DNA of 64,000 nucleotides, taken from assembly GCA_021229015.1 (NCBI GenBank), contig CM037783.1, forward strand, positions 53,642,904 through 53,706,903, read 5' to 3'. This document shows, one piece after another, positions 10,530-23,557 of the stretch. This DNA comes from Solen grandis (taxonomy: Eukaryota > Mollusca > Bivalvia > Adapedonta > Solenidae). A program made the translations under genes and the position numbers. The notes under the pieces are model-generated. The model ran no database searches. It had not been told where the DNA came from and saw nothing but the letters and a program-made list of their open reading frames with translations. Numbering within the stretch: the stretch's first letter is position 1; each line of letters opens with the position of its first letter.

Positions 10530-13500
10530 TTTATTTTGTTCGAAAAAAATTTATCTTTATCCAAAATGGAAATGGAAAGTGAGGGGTTTGTAAATAATAT
10601 TGTTGAAAATAATATTGTGTTTATGTATGAGTCATGGACCTCTTCTAACAGTAAAATTAATATTTCTGGGTATATTTGCCATAATTACTTTAGAAACGTT
10701 CAACATAGAAAAGCTAGGAGATGCAGAGGGGTGTGGTTTTATATAATCAAGAATCCATTAATGATGGTATTGAAAGTATTAAAAATCATCATAATTCGTT
10801 AATTTGGTTAAAGCTTGATCATATATTCTTTAAAACCGACAACGATATATATTTATGTGGTACATGTACATATTTGTGGAATGAACATTCCCCTGCGTAC
10901 GATTTTGTAAATGTAGATTTCTTTGACTTATTAGAATATGATATATGTTCCTATGAGGACATGGGTGACGTTTATATATGTGGTGATTTCAACAGCAGAG
11001 TAGGTTTGAAACATGATTTTTATAAGAAACGATAATATGAACACATTTTTTGATGATCCTGATTATATACCAGATGAATACCGCGACAGGGCCTCTTCAG
11101 ACAAAAAGAAAAACAATTTCGGGTCAAAACTTTTAGACTTGCGTAAATCCATGTGTATGAGCATTGTTAACGGCAGGGTTGGCAATGATCAAGGTTCTGA
11201 TACATTTATTGCTAGCAATGGCGCGTCCGTGGTGGACTCTTTGTAAAGAATGTAACTTTTCCAAAATCACGTGCTTTAATGTAAATTCTATGAATGAATG
11301 GAGCGACCATGCACCAAGTTACTTTTCACTCAGTTGTAATTACGTGCATGACTGTAATGATGATGTTTTTTCAGTTAAGTATAAATGGTCATAGTTTCAC
11401 AGAAAGTCATTTAGAGGAAGTCTTATCAGTCAGTTACCATTACTGAACAGGTTAACAGCAAATATTGAATATTCTCAAACATGTATTAATGATTTTGTAT
11501 CCAGTTTCTCGACTGTTATTCAAGAGACTGCCGATAACTTTTTTTTGAAAACAGTTAGACCTACACAATCCGCATTTTTTTGTAGATACACCGTCTTGCA
11601 ATAATGCAGAATGGTTTGATAACGAATTTGCTAATGCAAGAAACAGGTTATCTCGAAGCATTGCTTATTTTGAAATACTACTGTGAGAGTACTACTGTGA
11701 GAGGTAAATGATTTATAAAAGGTTAATACAGAAAAAGAAAAACTCGTAAAAATTCAGATTAGAAGAAATCGAAAATCTAAGATATGCAGACCTAAGGCGT
11801 TTTGGAAATATTTTTGAAAGAAAAAAAAAAAAGACAAACAAACGATGATGACTTTTTCAATTTTTTTACTTGTTGTAATGAAGACTCCGAGAATTTTTGT
11901 AATAATCATGATTTTAACAGTAGTTCTGTAAATGAAGAATTTGACCGTAGAATTTCTACCACGGAAATTATGGAAGCAGTTAAATATTAAAGTCAAATAA
12001 AGCTTATTGGAAGGATTGTCTTTTAAACGAATACTTTATGGAAACTATCGACATTTTAATGTCATATATTTGTGATATTTTTAATGCTATTCTTGATTCT
12101 GGTATTTTCGCAGATCCCTGGAGGGAAGGAATTATCATACCTCTGCATAAAAAGGGGGATAAAAAGACGTTCATAATTATAGAGGAATTACATTATTAAG
12201 ATGCTTTTCAAAAATATTCATCACAGTATTAAATAACAGAATTGTTTCATTTTGTGAAAAAAAATCAGTGTATTTCAGATGCCCAGTTTGGTTTCAAGAA
12301 GGAATGTTCAACAATTGATGCTATATTTGCTTTAAACACGTTGATCGGACACTATCTTAATCACAACAAAAGGTTTTATGTAGGATTTATTAATTTAAAG
12401 AAATGTTTTGATTCCATGTATAAGAATGCTTTTATGGTTAAAACTATTTAAATCGGGGATTGAAGGTAAGGTACTTAGAATAATAAAAGATATGTACAAA
12501 ATGGTGAAGTCATGTGTTAAACATTGTTATTCTTTTTCTGACTTTTTTTAATATTCCACTGGTTTAGGACAGATAATGAGATAATGATTTAGGAGAGATA
12601 ATGGTTTAGGAGAGATAATGAGATAATGGTTTAGGAGAGATAATATCACCAGTTTTAGTTTCACTTTTCTTAGATGATCTAGAGTTGTTTTTACAAGATA
12701 ATATAAACACCGGTTTATTGATTGATGAATAGTTTTAATACTCTTGCTTTTTCAGACGATATGGCTATTATCGAAGAAACTCCTGAAGATTTACAACATC
12801 ATCTTGATTTGCTATTAATATATTGTAACAAATGGGGTATCGAAGTAAATGCATCGAAAACAAAAAATATGGTATTCAGGAAACGGGGATGATTCAAAAC
12901 GGGATGGAAAATGGTATAATAATGGGGTGGTTGTTGCAGTAGTTTATCATTTTAATTATTTTATTATCTTACAATGGTAATTTTTCTATGTATCATGAAT
13001 ATCTTGTTGGTAAAGCGCTCAAGGCGCTACATACTCTGCTGTTTAATTGTAAAAATAGACCATTAAAATTAAGGATTTATGCCAATTTGATTATTTCATT
13101 TGTAGGGAAAGTTTTAAACTATTCCAGTGAAATATGTGGTTTTAGTAAGTCTAAAGAATTGGAACGTTTGCACTTAAAGTTTTGTAAGCGCATTTTAAAG
13201 GTACCCTTTTAAATTCTTGTAATTATGCCATATACGGTGAGCTAGAAAGATTTCCTTTGTATTTATATCACTTTATTGTAAAATCATAAAATATTGGTGT
13301 AAATTGTTCACAAAATATTATTTTGAATCGACTTTATAAGCTTGCTTTGGATGATTGTTTATTAGGGTATACTAATTGGGTCAGTCGCGTAAAAAATGCT
13401 AGATGATTATGGATTTACTGAGATATTTTTTAAATGGGAACGTACGTAATTCTTTTGTCATCAATTTTCCATATATATTTAAAGCTCGCATTATTGATTG

Positions 13501-13910
13501 TTTTAAGCAGGAATGGTTTGGATCGATTGATAAAAACCGCATCTTAGTTGAGAATATGATTTTTAAAATGAATTTCATATATGATCTGGATCTAGTACCT
13601 CACAATTTAAGATTTTATATTACAAAATTGCGTATATCAGCACATTCTCTCCGTATACATACTGGTAGATTTGGTGAAACAGATTGCCTAGACATGAAAG
13701 AGTGTGTTTAAACAGCAATTTGAATGGCATAGAATATATCTATCATTTTGTGTGTAAATGCCCAAATTATAAAATTCTCAGAGTAAAATTTATCAATAGT
13801 TATTATTATGTCAGACCTTCAGTATATAAGTTTTATGAATTGTTAAATAATCATAATAAAAAATCCTATATAATATTGCTTGCTTCACAAAAGAAGCCTT
13901 TAAAATAAGA
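10530..13910 (+). mobile_element. Near full-length but inactive LINE: endonuclease, RT, C-terminal knuckle
   Basis: Fragments in order give one non-LTR element. The apurinic-like endonuclease region runs about 10560-11390, with GDFNSRVG near 10982 and WSDHAPSYFSL near 11300, both catalytic-site blocks of this family. RT follows: PWREGIIIPLHKKGD (about 12117), DAQFGFKKECSTIDAIFAL (about 12280), motif A region FINLKKCFDS (about 12390), and motif C FSDDMAII (about 12752). In motif A the usual catalytic Asp of the FVD block is Asn. C-terminal blocks lie at 12988-13212 and 13403-13908 (LRISAHSLRIHTGRFGE, then CPNYK). Numerous frameshifts, stops and an internal minisatellite at 12570-12645 make it inactive. 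Confidence 0.85.
12570..12645. repeat. Short tandem repeat inside LINE RT
   Basis: Repeats of GGTTTAGGAGAGATAAT alternate with GAGATAATG. The array sits where an intact LINE encodes the GQGEIISP block, so the repeat grew out of that conserved RT codon string. Confidence 0.75.
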
Positions 13911-14690
13911 AACAACGATAATTTTGTTTTTAGAAATTTAGGGTATTTTTTTCTTCATTGCGTGCTTCGTGTTCCCTCTATTCAACACTTCATTACACGT
14001 CCTACACAAATTATACCTTCGCGAGTTTTTCCAAACATATATAAAGCATTACAAATAGTGTTATTTCCAAGTAAAGTAGGGGTATTTTGGGGGATAAATA
14101 TGGATTTCAGACCAAAAACGAAAGAAATTACATAGACTACAACTTAGTATTTGACATAGCATCCTATTACGTACCCATGGCATTTAATTAAAATATGTAC
14201 ATCTATGTGCTATATGTCAATAGTTGCTTTACAAAAGTATGGCGATGGTTTGAAACCACCATTTATATGGTAGCCGATTTTTAATGTAAATGCCGTATTT
14301 GAAATTCAGCTTGAACACCTTGCTACCAAAGTCCGAAAATAAGGAACCTAGGCCTAGAAGCCATTTCTTCTCGTTTTTAAAAAAACATCTCTCGACACTC
14401 TCCTTACATCACGCATTTACACCTGTTACAATCACATAAAGTGATAAAATAAATGAAAAGAGGTCAATATGTTAATGCAATTACATAAATCTTGCTTGGT
14501 CAATGTTTTCAGTCACATTATTACAACATACAACAGCTGGATACACCTCGGTCTCGGAGTCACCATCGTGGTTCATATGATGGACACTGATATGTAAAAC
14601 AGCAAACAGCTGCTAAACGTTTAAACGGAGTTGCAACAACAATGTTGCATTAAATGCAATAGATTGTTGTATTATTATTGCCACCATAAA

Positions 14691-14729
<39 letters not shown>

Positions 14730-16767
14730 TTAGCTCTTTTCAGTGTGTATGTTGTTCTGTTATAATTATAATTTTATTGTCTTATAATCAGAAATGAAGG
14801 AAATAATAATATTTATACTACTGTATATTTGATCTTTTTATTCATTAACTTGTGAAATGAAGAAATGCCCAAAATGCTTTGTATTTGATGTAAATGTATT
14901 TTTGAAATCTGTATGACGAGCCAACGATATGCACAACTTGGCTTGGTACTTATAATAAGTTAATAAGTTATTCATGCTGTAAAGTTTAAAAGGTAGTCGA
15001 AAAATAGCACGGACAAAATACATTTAAGAAATATAAAAAGGGCCATAACTCATTTTAAATCATGGAATGATGTGCCATATAGATGAAGCGAATAATGATG
15101 TGCCGATGATATGCACAACTGCGCTTGGCACTTATCAGTTTTGTAAAGTTTGAACAAAATCCGACCTAAGGTAGTCAAGAATTAGGTCGGACAAATCTAG
15201 TTAACAGACCGACCAAGGGACATGACTCTAATATAGCCTATATATACTTTGTATATTGGAGTATGATAAAGACACCCTGCGGAAAAAGAGTATCTTAGTC
15301 AATCCTTGATGGCACAAATCCTTTATAATGCCCAAATGAGTCGGGAGTCTCTGACCCTTTAGACACAACCAGATGGATGGAATGACATGTCTGTCATCAG
15401 CAGTCATTCATCCATAAGTCCACGGGATGAATTGTCTGTATGCATGATGACGATTTGCCTTTATGACATCAAATTCGTCTGCAAAAACAAACACATCTCT
15501 TCTGTACAAACATGCCAGTGTCAAAACGCCATCGTCTAATATAAATATGTCAAAGTTCTGAAAAAGGGAAACAAATGCAATTATTTACAACCCATTACTT
15601 TTTTGATTAATGCTGTATAAAATTATGACTGAATGGAGCATACATCCCTACATCCCGCAATCAGGAGGTTGCTGGATCAACCCCCAGTAGCGACACAACA
15701 AAGTGGTATGAAATGGCACTTTTATAGCTGCTTAAAACTCAGAAATTAAAGGTAGTTCCAGAATATGATTGGGTTTCGTGCAACATGTCTCTGGTGTGAT
15801 ACTTCAGTGTGGCACCACTATATATGTCCCAAGTCGACCCAAAATAATAGAAATGCTGTTGGCGCTGAGCTGGTCGCATCACAACCAACATTAAGCCGGG
15901 ATTACGCTCTACTGCGCTGCACAAGGTAGTCCTCAAATCGTGCAGATTCATTCTGTTTATCTCTGCCAATATAAGTGTTAAGAACACAGACTCATTGTAA
16001 AGCACTTTCTTATGTATACAAAATGAAAAATAGTTTTTAATGTTATCAATAAAAAAGAATTAAATACATAATAAAGATAAATCTACATATATTTTATTTA
16101 TGAAAGGGTAAGCTAGTTTGGCTTTTAAAAACATGTTTCTACCAATTTATTAAAACAAAACAATGGTAATGAAAGGAAAATTAAAACCATATCAGCTTTG
16201 GTATTGTTTTGTTTTGGGTTGAAATAAATTTATTAAATGAATTCTTTCATTTCATCAAAATTAATTAAATGAATAGGAGGAATGAGAGGTCATGGGTTTG
16301 ATCCCTGATCAGCACATACCAGTGTTAAAAATTATACTGGTGAGACATCTTTGAGGCAATCAGCACATAAAGTAGTTCCAATAATAGTTGGTTTAATGTG
16401 AGGATAATGTAACCGGATGTGGTATCAGATGTGTTATTGGTGTGATACCACAGTGAGACAGCACTTGATCTGTCTCATGTCAATAAAAGCAATTTCAATT
16501 GACTAAAATAATGTGGTAGAGATGTAAATCCCTACTAACAAATATTCCAAGAAGCTGAAGCTTGCGTTTGAATCCATAATCAAGCAGAAACTTTTATGTG
16601 TGCCTTGATCTTTTATGTGTGCTCTTACCTGCACTAAGGTCTTAGTATGGTAAACAAATTATGGTTAATCCCAGTAATAGACTTGACACGGCAACACTCT
16701 AGACCATTAGCTTATCTTGTTTATTTTTCAATAAAAGAAAATGTGACAAACCAATGGAAGGAATTAA
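13911..16767. other. Repeat-rich stretch without a supported gene
   Basis: Contains a (CAT)n microsatellite at 14694-14726, two relatives of a TATGCACAACT-GCTTGGCACTTAT repeat (about 14925-15025 and 15110-15220), and tRNA-like or SINE-like scraps (about 15640-15710, 16280-16340, 16510-16600), each with a degenerate box B. The open frame at 15739-16005 (minus) has no splice context or recognisable motif. Confidence 0.45.
14694..14726. repeat. (CAT)n microsatellite
   Basis: About eleven uninterrupted trinucleotide units. Confidence 0.95.
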
Positions 16768-17059
16768 CAGTAGTAATGTAAGTGGAGTTGGCCAGATATA
16801 AAAAAAAACAACAACATAAATTTGCATAGAGAGATTAAAATGTTCGGTTTATTTCGTAAACGCAAATACAATACAGAAAATAAGCATTATACGTCCGAGG
16901 ACAGGTGACTTCAGTCTGCGGTAGGATTTATAAAGCCTTATGTCAATAATTGCTGTAGGCAAGTTATTAGATATTGTAGCCATAACCATTTGCTTTGTAA
17001 CTGAGGTAACTTTAATTTGTTGTAAATATATGTTTATAGTTTAAATGTTTATTGTTTAT

Positions 17060-17740
17060 TGGCATAATAACACAAATGTGTCTTTGGCCATTCACAAAAT
17101 GACATATCAAATATGGCAAAGACGGTCAAACAGACATTTTCATATAAAAGAATGTGAAATTTAATTAAAAATTTTTTCAGAGTGGTTATCAGACAAACAA
17201 CCGAAACATTTTTTACAAATCCAAATGGAAATTAGTAAAATTGAATATTAATTTTGAGTCAGTTAACTAATGCAAGGGCATCATTTCTGCATTTTATGGC
17301 ATCATCAATAAATTTAGACAGGCTTACAGCATATTTACTGTATGAAACTATCCGAATAAATTTATTAATATTAGGGCTATATCTAAAAATAGAAGAGTAT
17401 CTTCTTCTTATATTGTTATATTTAGGACAGCACATGACAAATGATATTCAGTTTCAACAACTTGCATATTACAAAGACGGCATATTCTATTTTCTCTTGG
17501 AGTATTTGTATATCTACCTGTTTTAATTTCTAATTGGTGAGATCCTATTCTTAAACAAGTTAAATTTCTACGTAATCTGTCTGTCTTAATTGTACATATA
17601 TAAGATTCAAATTCAAATTCTTTTTTAACTTTAGAATAGAATGATAGTTTTGGGCTATTGACGATAGAGGCTCTCCAAATTATAGTATAGTAAGTAATAG
17701 AACATGTTAAAACAAAACAATATGTATCAATCAATGTATC
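17060..17740 (-). mobile_element. LINE C-terminal fragment nested in TTAA element
   Basis: Minus-strand residues RRNLTCLRIGSHQLEIKTGR and a CxxC...EYHL...C knuckle (ICRLCNMQVVETEYHLSCAV) match the C-terminal block of the other LINEs. No RT domain remains. Confidence 0.75.
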
Positions 17741-18081
17741 CGCGATTCGTAAACCCTTAGGTCAATAACCGATAATAACCGATCGATACGGGTGTTACGG
17801 GTGTAGATTATGTTTACAGAATTGTTTAAGTGGTCAGTTACCGTTAATTAATTATGAAGGAATCTTCTCTCGACGCGTGGGAATGTATCCGTTATACGGC
17901 GCGAGGTATTCCGGAAAGCGTCGTTTAATTGTTCAGAAAGTAAATACGTTATTATTCGAAGAGACAATACTCATTATTTAACGTCGCTCATTCAATGCTT
18001 CTGCGACAATAGCGACAATAGCGAAATCGATGACGTAGTTCATTAATTGTCCCGAATGACAATTATATATTATATACGAAT

Positions 18082-18530
18082 AAATATTGCGGTTTTTCCA
18101 TTCCCGAAAACAATAGCCGCCCGACCTCGTTAAAGGGGTGGGATAGGAGTCACGTGACCTCATTTAAGGGATCGGTAGGGGCTGCAGCCTGATTTAATTG
18201 TTCCTATGACAATAACTAAATCAATGACATAGTTGATTAATTGTCCCGAGTAACAATACGATATTACGAAAGAATAAATATTGCGGTTTACTCATCCTCG
18301 AAAACGATAGACACATAACCTCGTTTAAGGGGTGGGTCGGGGATAATGTCATACCCGAAACAATAGATCATTATTATTAATTGTGTAGGGAGACAATTAA
18401 AAATAAATATTGCGGTTTATCAAGAATGTCACGTGACCTCGTTAAAGGGGTGATGTCGCGATTATGTCATACTCTAAACAATAGGCCATTGTCCTAATTA
18501 ATGACGTCATAGCGTGCTTTTAGTTATCCA
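18082..18530. repeat. Three degenerate repeats in the TTAA element
   Basis: AAATATTGCGGTTT occurs at about 18082, 18276 and 18405, each followed by a CCTCGTTAAAGGGGTG-type block; the TTAATTGTCCCGA segment is also repeated. Spacing is uneven (194 and 129 bp), so it is a degenerate cluster rather than a clean tandem array. Confidence 0.65.
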
Positions 18531-18739
18531 AGCTAATCCAGGATATCCAGCTCGATATCTGGCCAACTCCACTTACATTATTACTATTAACCTGTTATTA
18601 TAATATATATATATATTTAAATTCAGATCATATCTACATGAAACATGGGGCAAAGTGTTTTGTCTACTTTTCAGCACAATGTAAATAAATGACCAGTCAC
18701 AACAGCAAGAAATTTTCTTTGAAAACTGCTTAAATTTCT

Positions 18740-19150
18740 TATTATCTAACAGATGATACGTTTCGACTTAAAAATCAGCCATATACGGGTATATAGAGAG
18801 ATGTCAAGAAGAAATGACTCGATTGATCATGTTCCACAAAATCTATTACAATCTAGTTGCCATTCTTATGCCTACTTATGCCTACTTATATTCAATCTCC
18901 AAATTGCTATCCAGAAACATGCATCCACTCTCTCTCCAAAAATACAAACATCAAGTGACTACTTCAAATTGTCATTCTTCCCCCACAGTGTCAACCTCTG
19001 GAATGGCCTTCCTTGCCAAAAAGCTCCACAGCAAGACCCTATACAATTCAGGGACGCAGTCGCCAATTCTACATACTGGAAAGAAATAGTGTTGTTTAAA
19101 CATACTTTTAAAACCACAGAATACACTTGTGTACATATCACTATCACTTA
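18740..19150 (+). mobile_element. LINE C-terminal fragment, different family
   Basis: The segment YFKLSFFPHSVNLWNGLP is the typical C-terminal end of CR1/L2/Jockey-like ORF2 proteins (SFFPRTI..WN.LP), with a RNDSIDHVPQ stretch upstream. The frame shifts between two overlapping open frames. It is truncated and inactive. Confidence 0.6.
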
Positions 19151-19824
19151 AAAAATATATCTTCTCCGACGCGCATACTTTAATAATACTTTCAACATAA
19201 AGTGTCAGCAGGAAGGATAGATAGATAGATAGATAGATGTTCAATCATTCTGGTGAAAAATGTATGCAATTTAAATGAAAGATTGATGCTCACTAAAATA
19301 TCATCAGTTGGTATGCAGTACAGAACTGAGAGAAAATCTCTGCTAAACACTTGAGTAGACAATCAGTACTACCAGGATCTCACCTTATTATATATAGGGA
19401 CCCTGGTATTACTCAGTGCTCAAAGTCTTTATTATTCAAAGAGTTTGAACAAATTAACATGCAATTACTAGATACTAATATTTCTCTAGTATAACTAGCA
19501 AAATACCTTCATTTCTTTTGTTTATCTCTGCAACAAGGATTCGTCAGTCTCTTGCTCCTGGGCATTGGTACCTCTACCCTGTCCTCTCCTACCTCTTCTC
19601 CGACTCAAAATTCGACCAGAAACATCCATCCCCCTAGCACCTCTTCTCCCTATTCCTCTGTCTTTCAAGTGTAACTGCTACTGGCTTCCAACTCTGCTAT
19701 GCTCTGAAAATATTTGATTTTCAGTAGGACAAGCATGGTTTGTGACCCTTTTAAATAAACAACATGTTTCAGTCATTTGGGGACTTGCGTCTGCATGAGA
19801 CTAATATAGTGTTGCCGCACAGCG

Positions 19825-19924
19825 NNNNNNNNNNNNNNNNNNNNNNNNNNNNNNNNNNNNNNNNNNNNNNNNNNNNNNNNNNNNNNNNNNNNNNNNNNNN
19901 NNNNNNNNNNNNNNNNNNNNNNNN
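19825..19924. other. Assembly gap (100 N)
   Basis: Exactly 100 N, the conventional length for a gap of unknown size. Sequence left and right of it may not be truly adjacent, and the missing 5' exons of gene 0 could lie here. Confidence 1.
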
Positions 19925-20440
19925 ATTTGGTGGCAGTGAATAAAGTAGCGCAGCGAGACGTAATCACTGTGGAAAGTGTGTTAAAATCATAACAGATATA
20001 TAAAGATTCTCTTATACATGGGAATTAAATAAAAAAATAAACTATGAAAAAAATACACTCCAATTTGACACGAACACTTAGAATATCTACGATGTCAGCA
20101 ATCTGTTGTGCTAAAACCACCGACATCGGACGATGTGTCGTGATCGGCATTATAGTACATAAGTTCGTATATTATACATAAAGATTGTATTTGTTCATAA
20201 CTTTGAAATTAGTTATGATAAAACCAGTAACAACATCGATTGCTAATTCAATGTCACTTCTGCACTGATGCAAAACTAAACCGAACGATAACAAGGAGTA
20301 ATTTGGCGGATATCACCTTTCACGCTTTATTTATACAATGTACATGATTTCACACCAATGATAAGAAGTGTAACGTCTTTTCTTTCAGAGAGTTTTTTTT
20401 CTTTCGAATATTGATTTAGTTTTATGCTTTTTGTAGAGTC

Positions 20441-20612
20441 TTTGACTATTTGTCTATTTGAGTTTTACCGTCGCTTCGACAGTATTTCAGTCATATAGCG
20501 ACGTCCAACTAATTACAGGTGGAGGAAGACCCCGAATGCACGGAGGCATCCGGGTAGAACCATCGACCTAACGCAAGCCAGCTGTAAGGCTTCTTTTCAC
20601 GGAGGCCCCCTT
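20441..20612 (-). mobile_element. SINE (family 1), 5' truncated
   Basis: The reverse complement of this stretch matches the body and tail of the elements at 26048 and 40108: GCTGG-TTACG-TAGGTCGATG, CCGGATGCCTCCG, TAATTAG-TGGACGTCGCTAT, TGAAATACTGTCGAAGCGAC, then AAATAGTCAAAG. It lacks the tRNA-like head. Confidence 0.8.
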
Positions 20613-21287
20613 TTTTGTAGAGTATTAATCTTTCACTTTGTATGCTGTACATAACAGGACCATTTGGCAGAAATATTACAGCTAGCCAAAAGTACTAGTG
20701 AGAAAGATTTGAACTGCGTCATAGATCAGAATAACGGCCGTGAAACTGGCACTGGCTTCAATCTAAAAAAAAGCACCTGCAGCTGCAGCACTCAAATAAG
20801 ACGTTACATATGTGGAGGTGTGTTACCTTAGTTATAAACATATCAATCATAATATTAAAATTCATAAATAAGTAAATAAAATACACATGAACGGAAATTT
20901 TAAAAGTATATTGCATCCTTCTGGTCGTATGGGACTTATTTTATTTCCCCGTTGATTTGAAAGCAATTCCTATCCGACTACCTTTTATGAAAAACTTATA
21001 TAAACTATTTATTCAGATATGCTTTAACTAATATAAATACTAAATTTCAATGAAGTATAAATTAAAACTCCTTATACTTGCATATGAAAATGAAACAAAA
21101 ACTTAATAAACAGAAAAATTAAAACATCATTCATTTACATAGGAACATCAATATTTTTATAAAGTTGTTTCTGTAGAAAAAAATACATGTGCCATCAAAA
21201 ATAAAACTGTAATATTTGTTTTAAATAAATAATGTGATAAATTTGATATACATCTTATTTTCGTAAATCTACAGTTATTTCACAGTT

Positions 21288-21288
21288 A

Positions 21289-21355
<67 letters not shown>
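21288..21355. repeat. (CT)n/(TA)n microsatellite
   Basis: A run of CT dinucleotides passes directly into a run of TA dinucleotides, inside the gene 0 intron between exons D' and E'. Confidence 0.95.
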
Positions 21356-21361
<6 letters not shown>

Positions 21362-22039
21362 TGATATTATCTATAATTAACTTGGTTTACTAATATGTGA
21401 TAAGTGTAGTATTAAACTTAAAACTGCCCGCCAAATACCCAGATTCGGTGTAAATAGTATTTTTGATATGTCCATTGCTAAATTTATAGAGCCATTAGGT
21501 CCAGTACAGTTGGTATCACTTTTTTCTTAAAAATAATTATTTGTCTCTTCTTAATCAGATAATGTTGTTTTTCTACGGGTAATGGTTTAATGGACCTAAA
21601 TGGCGAACAATTTACCTACAGGTAGACACAATTCAACAAGTGTCGATAACAAAGTGATTCTTTCGTGGCTCGAGGCACTTAGTCTCTGCAGCCGATCCAA
21701 GCAGCATCTGTATTACAAGGTTCCTAATGGATTGAACTTCAGTAAACCGCACTGGACGTCAATTAGGCGCAGCTTTGTTTTGAACTGGACACGCGTATCA
21801 GGTATGAAAACCGAGGATCATATAGCAATAGCATTGTAGTGTTGAAGGACAACAACTATAATCATCAGAGTCAACTTTCTACAAATAAAATATAACTGAA
21901 AGTTTATATATATGCGTTGTATTTCTTTCTTTTTTTTCTTTTTTTTTTTCTTTTTATAAAAACATAAACAGGTATGATGTTATGACATTCTTAAAGTTAA
22001 AGAAATGAACCTAGACGTTAAACCCAACAAACATACAAA

Positions 22040-22300
22040 TGAAAAGGTTATTATTGTGTCCTTGGGTCGACAATATTTCAGACATGTTGGCGAATATAGA
22101 TCAGCCGCATTGCGATACATCACCTGGTCATGAAACTTGGCCACTCAGTCAAGAACTACTCTTGACTGATGTGCTGAGCACAAGGCACAAGGGATATATA
22201 CCATAACTATCTGAACGACTTTGGTGTGTCGCGCCGGGAATCGAACCTACGGCTTCACGATAGCGGGGCATGTTTGCTAGCGGGACCGGTAATTTATTTC
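22040..22300 (-). mobile_element. tRNA-headed SINE-like repeat (minus)
   Basis: On the minus strand a tRNA-like head contains a near-perfect box B (GGTTCGATTCC, about 22244-22234) preceded by a box A-like stretch. The body includes a small hairpin, AGTCAAGAACTACTCTTGACT. No tRNA acceptor stem pairs, so it is not a functional tRNA gene. Confidence 0.5.
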
Positions 22301-23557
22301 TGGGATAATTATAAACACGCTTCAAAAGAATGCTTGCTCTATAAATAAACCCATGGTAGTAATAATGATTAAAATAAGTATTTGTATAAAAAAAAGGTAA
22401 TCAGAATATGCTTTATTTGATAAAAAAATCTCCATTAAGGTAGTATAACTGTATTTGGCACTTTTCCAGAACTTAATGAACTATATACATGTATATTGTT
22501 TTATTGTATAATATTTATGTGCTTTGTAATTGCGTATAATTTGTAATGCTATGTTTCGTGTTTTCGGTTGTTTCTTTCTTTTCTTTTTTTTTAAACTATC
22601 ATTACGAACTAAACATTATACCTTCTCCGTTGATCAATGTTATTTTTTGTTTGTTTTCTCAGCCTTTAATAGCGTATTATCTCGATTTCATAAAATAATA
22701 TAATATGTTGTTGTTTATTTATCTTGTTTACATAGCCAGTATAAATACTTTGTTTATAAAAGGATATGTGTATATTAAATTTTATTTGTTTTCTCAGCCT
22801 TTGTATATCGTATTTTTTCATATTCAAATAAAATATCCATCCATCCATTCTGAATCTATATTGTTCCACAAATACAAATTTAAAATGTTAAGAAAATTTA
22901 CCATCATATAGTTCGTAAAGACGTTATTGACAATTGTTTTACCCTACCATACAACAGACCATTTAACGAAAAACACCAACATCGGACGATTTGTACGTGC
23001 TCGATATATAAGAGTTGTTCAACCTTAATCGTGTACCGGGTTTTTATTAAGAATATAAGACATTGACGCAAAAATGTCATTAATATTACAAAATATGTTC
23101 TTTTTTACAGATGAAAGTTTTCCGTTTTGCGTGAGTCTCAGTAGATACAACGAATCAAGGTTGTATCTATACGAAGACGTGTGTGAACAGAAACTCAGAT
23201 ATCTGGTCATTGCATACGGTGACAAACTATTTTTCATCTCCATAGTAATAAAATATAAACTCCGGTGTGATTTAGACTCTGAATTAACCCTTTTTTAAAT
23301 TAATGTTTGTTCATAAATAAAGTTATTCAATGTCTTTTCTATATGTGAAAACACCAACTCACAATTGATATTCTTTCATCTCGCTATTTTTATTGTATTT
23401 GTTGTGAATTATATTTCAAGTATGCATATATCATATAATAATAAATTGCAGACAAGGCAACATGGATTTCAACTTACTACTTTGTGATTGTAGCAGCCGT
23501 GCTTGTGGTTGTCCTGCCACCAATGGTTGGACTCTTGTATTGGGGCATCACCAGGAG

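Larger units (their letters stand above)
16764..18590. mobile_element. 1.8-kb element with terminal inverted repeats and TTAA duplications
   Basis: Left end at 16768 and right end at 18586 are inverted copies sharing AATGTAAGTGGAGTTGGCCA plus GATAT inward; the outermost 10 bases differ slightly. Each end is directly flanked by TTAA (16764-16767 and 18587-18590), the target duplication used by piggyBac- and Kolobok-type transposons. No transposase is encoded. The interior holds a minus-strand LINE fragment (17060-17740) and degenerate GC-richer repeats (about 17990-18530). It is probably a non-autonomous element carrying a nested LINE. Confidence 0.75.

Noticed and set aside
15739..16005. 88-codon minus-strand frame
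   Set aside because: Embedded in SINE-like repeats; no splice context or recognisable domain.
18753..19244. Overlapping frames on both strands as a possible host gene
   Set aside because: The residue pattern SFFPHSVNLWNGLP identifies a retroelement C-terminus.
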